64,000 nucleotides of DNA from Dipteris shenzhenensis (Eukaryota; Polypodiophyta; Polypodiopsida; Gleicheniales): the NCBI GenBank assembly GCA_047967505.1, contig CM106538.1; one strand, written 5' to 3'. The notes under the pieces were generated by a model. It searched no databases. It had not been told where the DNA came from and saw only the letters and a program-made list of their open reading frames with translations. Within the stretch, counting starts at the first letter, position 1. Each line of letters starts with the position of its first letter. Of this stretch, positions 56,647-64,000 are shown one piece after another. Made by a program: the position numbers and the translations under genes.

Positions 56647-57879
56647 CATAAGTCAGTTGGTTTTCTTGCAGATCCGAGAGCCAGCTCACAGTGGGGTATT
56701 TTCTTGGGGTTTCGCTGGATCCCTAAAGGACAGACGGCACGTTACCTGGGATTCCAGGTAGGCCTGGACATCACACCGGCTCAGCAGTTCTTGCCGGTCC
56801 TAGCCTCCATACGACGGAAGCTTGCTTTCTGGAGCACGGCTCGGCTTTCCTTGGCAGGCAGGGCCCTTGTGGTCAACCAGGTCCTTCTTGCTACTGCTTG
56901 GTATGTGGCCTCTTGCTGGTGTTTTTCGAGGTCTTGTGTAGCCCAGCTGAGGAGATTGGTGCGGAACTTCCTATGGTCAGGTTCAGACGGTTCCGGCACC
57001 ACCAGAGTTAGGGTCGCCTGGCAGACGGTCATTCTTCCCCAGGCAAAGGGCGGCCTTGGCATTATAGATCCAGAGCTGCAGAGTCAGGCACTTCTTGGCA
57101 AGCTAGTCATTCGCGGTCTGACCCCAGGAGGACAGACGTGGAAGCTCTTGCTACAGCATGGTCTCAGTGGGTGTACTCCCCAGAGAGGGGGTGTTTGGCA
57201 GCCTTCCATTAGATGGATCTTCACTTCAGCTCCTTTGACTCAGCTGAGGAACTTCCTTGGCATTATAGATCCAGAGCTGCAGAGTCAGGCACTTCTTGGC
57301 AAGCTAGTCATTCGCGGTCTGACCCCAGGAGGACAGACGTGGAAGCTCTTGCTACAGCATGGTCTCAATGGGTGTACTCCCAAGAGAGGGGGTGTTTGGC
57401 AGCCTTCCATTAGATGGATCTTCACTTCATCTCCTTTGACCCAGCTGAGGAGATTGGTGCGGAACTTCCTATGGTCAGGTTCAGACGGTTCCGGCACCAC
57501 CAGAGCTAGGGTCGCCTGGCAGACGGTCATTCTTCCCCAGGCAGAGGGCGGCCTTGGCATTATAGATCCAGAGCTGCAGAGTCAGGCACTTCTTGGCAAG
57601 CTAGTCATTCGCGGTCTGACCCCAAGAGGACAGACGTGGAAGCTCTTGCTACAGCATGGTCTCAGTGGGTGTACTCCCCAGAGAGGGGGTGTTTGGCAGC
57701 CTTCCATTAGATGGATCCTCACTTCAGCTCCTTTGACTCAGCCCCATTCCCCTTTCCTCCGTAGCCTCATCTCGGTATGGAGGAAGCTGCGACACAGCCT
57801 TTCTCAGGTTCCCCCTAGTTGCCGAGAGGAGACAGACAGACAGACAGCCCTTGATCTGGAGCAGCCAGGTGACAGATGA
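56647..57879 (+). pseudogene. LINE ORF2 connection region with internal duplications
   Basis: It continues in frame: FRWIPKGQTARYLGFQVGLD, LSLAGRALVVNQVLLATAWY, LRRLVRNFLWSGS. From 56956 to 57738 two modules recur as A-B-B-A-B. Module B (IIDPELQSQALLGKLVIRGL onwards) starts near 57061, 57262 and 57559. Module A (VRNFLWSGSDGSG) starts near 56959 and 57456. The offsets of 201 and 297 bp are multiples of three, so the frame survives. TGA at 57877 ends it; the true reading moves one frame upstream of that. Confidence 0.85.
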
Positions 57880-59260
57880 TACAGGTCGTCAGCTTGGAGA
57901 GAGATCCCATATCCCTTGGGCACTTTGGGCGCATGGGCCCGCACGCTCGGTCCGGGTTTGGAGGGACGTCTACAGTAGGATGAGCCCAGGCGAGCTGGCA
58001 GCAGCAGTAGGTACGGCATGTGGGATCCAGGCTCGGCGAGCGGAGATTGATGCTGCCATCCCTGCATGTTGGAGGATTCCCGTAGGCACCGGACAGCTTT
58101 TCCCAGGAGATGAGAGGTGGCTAGGACAGTTCACTCCACGAGGCATTCCTTTGGTGGTGGCAGGCCTCTTCTCGGATTCTTCGGTACATCTCTTCTCCAT
58201 CACTGATGACAGTTGCCTACAGAGTAGAGAGGCCGTGATCGACCCCCAGCTTCCGTGGCAGCGCCTTCGCATTTTAGGGCTGCAAGGGAAGACTTGGCAT
58301 ATAGACCCCCTGATTATGCAGGACCAGGATTGGAGATTCTGGATATGGGAGGGCCGTTCCTTGTCAGAGGTGGAGTGGGACCTAGGGGAGTGGCTTTGGC
58401 CACCGTCGGAGACCTCAGAGAACCCTACCTTCTTCTTTTCTTACAATACACGCACGGGCTGGCGTGCTCTTGGGGCTCTCCAGCGTGGGCTACCCACACA
58501 GGCACATAGGTGGTATGCCCAGGGGATATCCTTGGTCTTTCTTCGCACCTTCTGGAAGACTCTTTGGGCCAGTTGGCGTCCGAGGAAGATCTCCTACTTC
58601 CTTTGGATGGTGGCACACAAGGGGCTTCCAGTTGGTAGCTGGCTGAGAGAGATGGGGCAGGAGGGGCATTGTCAGATGTGTCTCCAGGAGGAGGAGTCCC
58701 TGAAGCATTGCCTTTGGAGCTGCTCACACGCGCAGACGGTTTGGAAGGGAATCATGGGGATCTTAGCTAGGGCTACACCCGAGCTAGGACCGATCACTTG
58801 GGGAGCCATTTGTTGGTGCAGCACTGAGCCGGGACATCACTTGGCCTATGAGTTCTCTAGACAGGATCCCGTCTTTTTCATCACGCAGGCCACTTGGGCA
58901 TACATGGACAGCTTCCCGTGGCATTTGACAGAGACAGATGCAGGAGCGACGCCTCGGCACCCAGTTTGGGAGATCATAGGGAGCATCACAGGCTGGCATA
59001 TCTGGACTTCCAGATGTGCGCAGACTGTAGGAGCTCAGACTTCTTCTACCACCCAGACCCTCGCAGATATCTGGAGCACGATCATTCACACGCTCAAGGG
59101 TCAGTGGGATCAGATTCAGGGAGAATCCCGGGCAGGAAGGAAAAGAGACGACGTTTCCTTCGCGACTGGGACCACCGGGAGCTATTCTTCCAGCACTCCA
59201 CTCAGAGTCTTCAGTGGCATTACGCCCCTCCACCGTGGCTGTTTGTCCACTCTCCGATGA
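57851..59260 (+). pseudogene. LINE ORF2 C-terminal part with zf-RVT
   Basis: The 469-codon frame is one base out of register with the RT frame. It contains the plant LINE zf-RVT block near residues 245-310: WRPRKISYFLWMVAHKGLPV, CQMCLQEEESLKHCLWSCSH and AQTVWK. No RNase H domain is obvious after it. It ends close to the 3' UTR. Confidence 0.85.
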
Positions 59261-59419
59261 TTATGCCCTAGGAGGCTTGTATTTAGCTTTTTGACTTCTC
59301 GGGCTGAATCCGTTTTGTGATTACAGCCCGCTGGCCTTCAGTCCTTCTTGTACTCTCGCTTTCAAGTAATATAACTAGCACTACTTTTTGCGCAAAAAAA
59401 AAAAAATCATAAATACAAA
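59261..59419 (+). mobile_element. LINE 3' UTR, poly(A) tail and 3' target duplication
   Basis: After the ORF2 stop there is about 130 bp of UTR, a run of about 13 A near 59394-59406 and the second copy of the 14-bp target sequence (59406-59419). Confidence 0.88.
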
Positions 59420-59915
59420 CACGTCATACCATTAAAATTTGCGTATAATGTAATAATGTCTATTAATTACAAAATAGTGATTTCTTGTCATGACAACCCA
59501 TGCATTCAATTATTAGAGTCCCTTAGGTCTTCAGTTACCGCCCTTGCCCTCAAGCACTTACCCCTAGAAGCATGTTTTGTCAAATGTGCATGGGAGCCGT
59601 AGAGCCTTCTAGTCATCTTAGATCCTGATCATCAAAGACCTCAATAGCTAAATCTTTGACAATTCTTCATAACAACGCAACAATCCATTATTTACATTTA
59701 CATACATTACCATTGGTCTCTCTACGGACTTCATATCATTGACCCATAATTGGAACACAACATTCCCTCCCTCTTCAAGCATCGGCATCCTCAATGATGA
59801 AATATGGGAATACTCTTCATATCTGGTAAACGGATTTCCAGGTAATCTCAAATAGAGGAAGGCCATGACAAGCAATCAATACCACATGTATCTTTTGGTT
59901 TCGAACAATCATTTC
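59420..59915 (-). mobile_element. Ty3 chromodomain-end relic and LTR scrap
   Basis: On the minus strand 59885-59775 reads CHGLPLFEITWKSVYQI, a stop, then RVFPYFIIEDADA. This is clearly related to the chromodomain-like tail at 42.9 kb. A purine tract GAGGGAGGGAA and a TGTTGTG LTR start follow near 59763. The rest of this stretch has no recognisable gene. Confidence 0.6.
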
Positions 59916-60162
59916 TGTTAGAATTATTATTATAATTCAGTAGTGACCAATGTAATGTAATAAGTAGGTTAGGGGCACTTTTTCCTCATTTAGAGGTTTC
60001 CCCCCCTAACCACAGTTAGTTCACTAACTACGGTTAGTGAAGGATAAGGTTTTGTCACTTAGACAAAACCCATCCCACTTCTTGTATAAGTCACTTCTTC
60101 TATTGCAAGTACTACGTTCAGCTCTCTTGCTTCCTGCTCTCTCACTCTCTCTTTATGTAACA
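59916..60162 (+). repeat. 5' LTR of the plus-strand copia element
   Basis: 247 bp, TGTTAGAATT to TTTATGTAACA. A TATA-like TGTATAAGTC lies near 60082-60091. Two inverted repeats with 4-nt centres precede it: CTAAC-CACA-GTTAG at 60006-60019 and a longer 9-4-9 dyad at 60020-60041 with halves TTCACTAAC and GTTAGTGAA around TACG. Confidence 0.75.
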
Positions 60163-60164
60163 TT

Positions 60165-60176
60165 TGGTATCAGAGC
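60165..60176 (+). other. Primer-binding site of the plus-strand copia element
   Basis: TGGTATCAGAGC two bases after the LTR end, a perfect match to the plant initiator tRNA-Met primer consensus. Confidence 0.9.
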
Positions 60177-61508
60177 AGCAAGACCTTGCTCCTAGCTTCC
60201 TAGCCCGCAAGCTTCCTGCTCCTAACTTCCTGCCTAGCTCCCTGCTCAACAGCCCCTTACAGCCGTACAGCCCACGCTTCAATTCACGAAGCTCACGCTC
60301 CTGTTGTTCGTACTGTACCTGCGCAAGCCCGTACGTCTGCACCACTATTCTGTACAATGCCCATACTGCTAGTACTGCAAGCAGCGTGTCTGTACGTAGG
60401 TAAAGTGCTGCAGGTACTTAGCTTGTACGTTGTTCGTACCATCGATTCGTACAAGTCGCACGGACTGTTCCATATAGCCATACATTCGTTGTACAGTCGT
60501 ACATCCGCCGTACTACTTGTTCCGTACAAATCTGCGCCGATTGTCCGTACAGGAAGGAGGACCATACGTTTGCACATAGGAATCCGTACGTCCGTACAGG
60601 TTGCTGCAAATCCGTACACAGTACGGATATCCGTACATTTTGCAAGCTATTGTACTTTTCGTCGGCATCCGCACTTCTGTGCAGGTTATATTCTAGTAGG
60701 TACTCTAGTAGTTGGTTTTTTGGCAGGCATTATCTGCAGATAGCCATTGTTTGGCTTAGATCTTGCAGAGAATTTGGGGCATTCTGTATTTGTGGGCAGA
60801 CATTGCATTTGGGTTGTAGGTTGTCCAAAATTTGGGACTTTTGCAATTACACTGCAATTTTGCAGTGAAATTTGGGGCTTTTGCAGGCAGAGTGCAATTT
60901 GTGTAACATTTGGGGCTTTCAGACCATTTGCCCTCTTTTATATGCAATCTCCCACAGGAAATTGGGGCTTTTGCATTTAAGTTGCAATTTTGCAGGTAAA
61001 AGAGCATTTTGGAAGTTTGCAAACAGTTTTGGACTCAGTACGAGTCAAATTGCAGACTTTTGCCACCTTTTGCAGATTCTATTTGCAGATTTTTGGGCAT
61101 TGAGCAGAGCATTGTTGTGCATTTTGAGCCTTTGACAGAGTGCAATTTGTGTAACATTTGGGGCTTTCAGACCATTTGCCCTCTTTTATATGCAATCTCC
61201 CACAGGAAATTGGGGCTTTTGCATTTAAGTTGCAATTTTGCAGGTAAAAGAGCATTTTGGAAGTTTGCAAACAGTTTTGGACTCAGTACGAGTCAAATTG
61301 CAGACTTTTGCCACCTTTTGCAGATTCTATTTGCAGATTTTTGGGCATTGAGCAGAGCATTGTTGTGCATTTTGAGCCTTTGACAAGCTGTGACAGTATT
61401 TGTCACTGTGGGCATATTTTTCTTTGCAGATTTTATTTGTGCATCTTACATCCCAGGAAGGGACTTTACTTGTTCAGTTTGCTGTATTTCTGAGTTTATC
61501 TGGCAAAA
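60177..61508 (+). promoter_or_regulatory. Long copia leader: GTAC-rich block, then TTTGCAG-rich block
   Basis: The 1.3-kb leader has no convincing gene. Between 60263 and 60655 I count about 22 GTAC tetramers, mostly in CCGTACA-like contexts. From 60780 onward the sequence is built on GCAATTT and TTTGCAG words and includes a perfect tandem duplication. Short frames here, including duplicated ones, are shadows. Confidence 0.6.
60888..61383. repeat. Perfect 248-bp tandem duplication in the leader
   Basis: 60888-61135 and 61136-61383 appear identical, both starting CAGAGTGCAATTTGTG and ending GAGCCTTTGA. The lack of differences by eye suggests a recent event, or an assembly duplication. Confidence 0.93.
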
Positions 61509-62261
61509 ATGGCACAGAACAACTCAAATGAGGTGTTCGGGGTTCTCACACAGGAGGATAAGTTGGATGGCACCAACTACTCCTTGTGGAGTTTCATGGT
61601 TCTAAATATCTTAGTTGGCAGAAATCTTTGGGATTATGTCAATGGAGATGAAGAAAGACCAGATACAACGCCTATACCTGTCACTCCTACAGCTGGAGAC
61701 ATGGGTAGAGGTACAAATACAGCACAGGTGATTGGAGTAGCCGCTCCAGGAGCTCCCACAACAGAGCAGAAAAGATGGGACTCTAGAGATGCACAAGCTC
61801 TTTCAGTAATTTCTCTTTGTGTCAAGAGGTTCATTATACCTCATATTCGGTCATGCAAGACATCTATGGCAGCTTGGGTAATACTGGAGAGTATGTTTGC
61901 AGCAAGGAACGATGCCAGAGTTTCCTACCTGAAGCGAGAACTTTTCCATACACATATGGAAGAGGGAGATTCCATGAATTCTCACCTCACGAAGCTTCAG
62001 GATCTCAGGGAACAATTGCTGAACATTGATGAAGTCATTCCGGATTCAGAGATGATCTCCACCACTCTGAACTCTCTTCCTGAGTCCTATCTTGGTTTCC
62101 ACACCTCGCTGAATTTGTCATTGAGGGGGGGCAGCAATCCTCTCTCCTTTCACGAGTTGGTAGGACTTCTATTGCAGGAGGAACAAACACGCAGAAATAT
62201 GGCAACCCGGGCTGGCGAGCATGCTATGCTCTCCAAGTTCAAGCCCAAGGGTAAAGGGTAA
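61509..62261 (+). CDS. Copia gag
   Basis: The 250-codon frame has the copia Gag start KLDGTNYSLWSFMVLNILVG, then the UBN2-type region (AAWVILESMFAARNDARVSY, MNSHLTKLQDLREQLLNIDE, LNSLPESYLGFHTSL). It stops at TAA (62259) within GGTAAAGGGTAAGCC. The next frame continues the basic linker and knuckle, so a one-base insertion, or a programmed shift, separates gag from pol. Confidence 0.88.
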   Translation: MAQNNSNEVFGVLTQEDKLDGTNYSLWSFMVLNILVGRNLWDYVNGDEERPDTTPIPVTPTAGDMGRGTNTAQVIGVAAPGAPTTEQKRWDSRDAQALSVISLCVKRFIIPHIRSCKTSMAAWVILESMFAARNDARVSYLKRELFHTHMEEGDSMNSHLTKLQDLREQLLNIDEVIPDSEMISTTLNSLPESYLGFHTSLNLSLRGGSNPLSFHELVGLLLQEEQTRRNMATRAGEHAMLSKFKPKGKG

Positions 62262-63060
62262 GCCACATGCCAATCAGCCCACACATCAGCATAAAGCTGA
62301 TTCTAGACAGCCTTCTTATAAGGCACAGGGTGATACAAACAAGCAGAAAAAGAAGGGCATCTGTCATTATTGCAAGAAGCCCGGTCATTATATTGGAGAG
62401 TGCAAGAAGCGCATAGCCAAAGAAAAGAAAAGGGATTCCGGTATGGCCGTATCAGATGCATCAGGTCCACATTGCCATGATGGAGGAGATGCTGCAGCCA
62501 ACTTGGTTGAAGAGCACTATGCCTTTTTGATTTGCACTTCAGATTTTTCAGTGGGTAGTTCAGATACTACAGCCACTAATCATGATGACCCATATGCTTT
62601 TTTGACTTGCAGTTACGATCCTTCAAAGGATGAATGCTCTTTCAGTGTTGATGAAACACTACATACTTGGTATTTTGATAGCGGTGCTTCAAAGCACATC
62701 ACTTCCAAGAAAAATCTGTTTGTAACTTTGCATTCTTCACCCACCAAGAAGAAGGTAACTTGTGCAAATAATTCTTCTCATTTAGTGTGTGGAGTGGGAG
62801 ACATTATTCTCACATCCACTGATGGCACAGATTTCAGAATTTCAGATGTACTCTATGTGCCAGGTATAAAGAAGAATTTGCTTTCAGTGTCCTCACTCAA
62901 TAGAGGAGGATTTCAGGTTGTTTTTGATGATGACAAGTGTGCAGTCAGAGACAAAGAAAATGAATATGCTTTGAGGTTGTCTGGCACTTTGTATCGGGGT
63001 CTTTTTCAGCTTGATTTATATGAAAAAAGATCCCATCTTGCATTATCAGTTAGCACTCCC
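62262..63060 (+). pseudogene. Copia zinc knuckle and protease
   Basis: In the second frame: CHYCKKPGHYIGEC (complete CX2CX4HX4C), then WYFDSGASKHITSKKNLF, the aspartic protease DSG box, and VLYVPGIKKNLLSVSSLNRG. The frame runs to 63111 but the conserved reading leaves it near 63050-63060 (shift to LPHNAELWHARYGHM). Confidence 0.85.
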
Positions 63061-64000
63061 ACACAATGCGGAGTTATGGCATGCCAGGTATGGGCACATG
63101 AGCTATGGTAGCTTAATGACACTTCAGAAGCATGATATGGTTGATGCATTACCTCCTTTGGAGTCGCCGCCTCCTCATGCATGTGAAGGTTGCATTCTTG
63201 GCAAAATGCATAGGCTTCCCTTTAAGAAGGATGGTGCAGTGAAAGCTACAAGAAAATTGCAGCTTATTCACAGTGATGTCTGCGGTCCCATGAGGACACC
63301 TGCTTTTGGGGGTTATCTCTAATTTGTTACATTCATAGACGACTTTCCCAATTACACTTGGGTCTATGGTCTCAAGGTAAAATCAGAAGTGTTTATGCAT
63401 TTCAAACACTTTGTGGCTATGGTTGAGAATGAGACAGGACTCAAGGTGCAGACACTTCGCACAGAGCGAGGAGGGGAATATATGTCTCATGAATTTGAGA
63501 CATTTTTGAAAGAAAAAGGCATTATGCATCAGCTTACAGTGAGGATTACACCTCAACAAAATGGCAAAGCTGAACGGAAGAATCGCACCACCATGGAAAT
63601 GGATAGATGCATGCTCACAAGTAAGACGTTGCCTCACAGGTTTTGGCTGGAAGGCCTCATGTTTGCAAACTATATTTTAAATCGGGCTCCTACAAAGGCT
63701 TTGAAGACAATCACTCCCTATGAGGCATGGCATGGGAGAAAGCCTTCAGTGGACCACTTCAGAGTTTTTGGTTGTGTTGCATATGACCACGTGCCTGTGG
63801 AGTTTAGGCACAAGTTGTCAGATAAGGCACTAAAATGCATTTTTGTAGGATATAGTTCACAAAGCAAAGGCTATCGTCTCTACAATCCTGCTACACGCAA
63901 GATTTTTGTCAGTAGAGATGTCATATTCTCTGAAAATCCTGCACATACAAATGCTGAATTTCAGATTCTGGCCTCTTTAGATGATGTGTTTGAGGGGATG
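63061..64000 (+). pseudogene. Copia integrase, stop and altered catalytic residue
   Basis: In the third frame the HHCC zinc region (LWHARYGHMSYGSLM and ACEGCILGK) is followed by IHSDVCGPM (first Asp). A TAA at 63320-63322 comes next, then FVTFIDDFPNYTWVYGLKVK. The second position reads LRTERGGEY where TDRGGEY or SDNGGEY is usual, so Asp is replaced by Glu. The third position keeps Glu in NGKAERKNRT. The C-terminal part (FRVFGCVAYDHVP, CIFVGYSSQSKGYRLYN) is open to the window end. Confidence 0.85.

Larger units (their letters stand above)
51782..59405 (+). mobile_element. Full-length L1-type LINE with 14-bp target duplication
   Basis: ATCATAAATACAAA occurs at 51768-51781 and again at 59406-59419, just after an A-rich tail. 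Between them are a pyrimidine-rich 5' UTR, ORF1 with a CCHC knuckle, ORF2 with EN, RT and zf-RVT domains, and a 3' UTR. Length is about 7.6 kb. Both ORFs carry stops or frameshifts, so the copy is inactive, but the exact target duplication suggests moderate age. Confidence 0.92.
59916..64000 (+). mobile_element. Ty1/copia retrotransposon, 5' part (runs off the window)
   Basis: It has a 5' LTR, primer site, long leader, gag, protease and integrase in copia order on the plus strand. RT, RNase H and the 3' LTR must lie beyond 64000. Two frameshifts and one stop are visible. Confidence 0.88.

Noticed and set aside
58784-59233. 149-codon minus-strand frame
   Set aside because: It is antisense to the LINE ORF2 zf-RVT region and has no recognisable motif.
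60872-61493. Duplicated 43-124 codon frames
   Set aside because: They arise from the 248-bp leader duplication, have no domain and precede the true gag.
1-64000. tRNA or rRNA genes
   Set aside because: The only tRNA-like matches are 12-14 nt primer-binding sites next to LTRs; no cloverleaf or rRNA segment was seen.

Overview
This window looks like nuclear DNA of a land plant with a large, transposon-rich genome. The evidence is plant-type Ty1/copia and Ty3/gypsy elements, nearly all primed by a TGGTATCAGAGC-type (initiator tRNA-Met) site, an L1-type LINE with a plant zf-RVT domain, a spliced eukaryotic gene, long microsatellites and wide gene-poor stretches. The style of the kinase remnant, the LINE and the FMO gene suggests a non-seed vascular plant, most likely a fern, but this is a low-certainty inference. 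No bacterial operons, CRISPR arrays, tRNA or rRNA genes were seen.

Only two convincing host genes are present. (1) On the minus strand at 6893-8677 there is an intact, intronless 594-codon flavin-dependent monooxygenase with an N-terminal NTF2/SnoaL-like segment. (2) On the plus strand at 23357-25469 lie the first four exons of an APE2-type AP endonuclease (182 codons, clean GT-AG introns, no lesion). The downstream exons are missing from the rest of the window, so the following ~38 kb of retroelements either sits in a huge intron or has cut the gene off. A protein kinase remnant with an unusual HSDLHNSN catalytic loop (13233-13945) is a third host-derived sequence, but it is broken.

Layout. 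1-6.9 kb: gene-poor, with a minus-strand LTR and degraded gag/LTR scraps. 6.9-8.7 kb: FMO gene, then a purine-only tract. 10.5-12.8 kb: degraded Ty3 gag. 13.2-14 kb: kinase pseudogene. 14-18.5 kb: AT-rich DNA with microsatellites. 18.5-22.4 kb: remnants of two LINEs ending at a GA microsatellite. 23.3-25.5 kb: APE2. 26.2-29.2 kb: minus-strand gag-only copia piece with an int-LTR-int junction. 29.8-41.8 kb: an old minus-strand Ty3 element split by nested insertions, the clearest being a copia element at 34802-39950 with LTRs and a 5-bp target duplication. 42.4-49.5 kb: a nearly full-length minus-strand chromovirus-like Ty3. 49.5-51.75 kb: scraps of other Ty3 elements. 51.78-59.4 kb: a full-length plus-strand LINE with a 14-bp target duplication. 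59.9-64 kb: a plus-strand copia running off the window.

All recognisable elements carry lesions. Most are nonsense changes compatible with C:G to T:A decay, homopolymer frameshifts, or loss of an integrase catalytic residue, so none appears autonomous as written. The most unusual non-coding signal is a family of short inverted repeats with a constant 4-nt centre (for example GTTGAC-N4-GTCAAC). They are clustered in 41.43-41.72 kb and recur in the copia LTR at 60.0 kb, in positions that would be U3 of two unrelated retroelements. The copia leader also holds a dense GTAC-core cluster and a perfect 248-bp tandem duplication.
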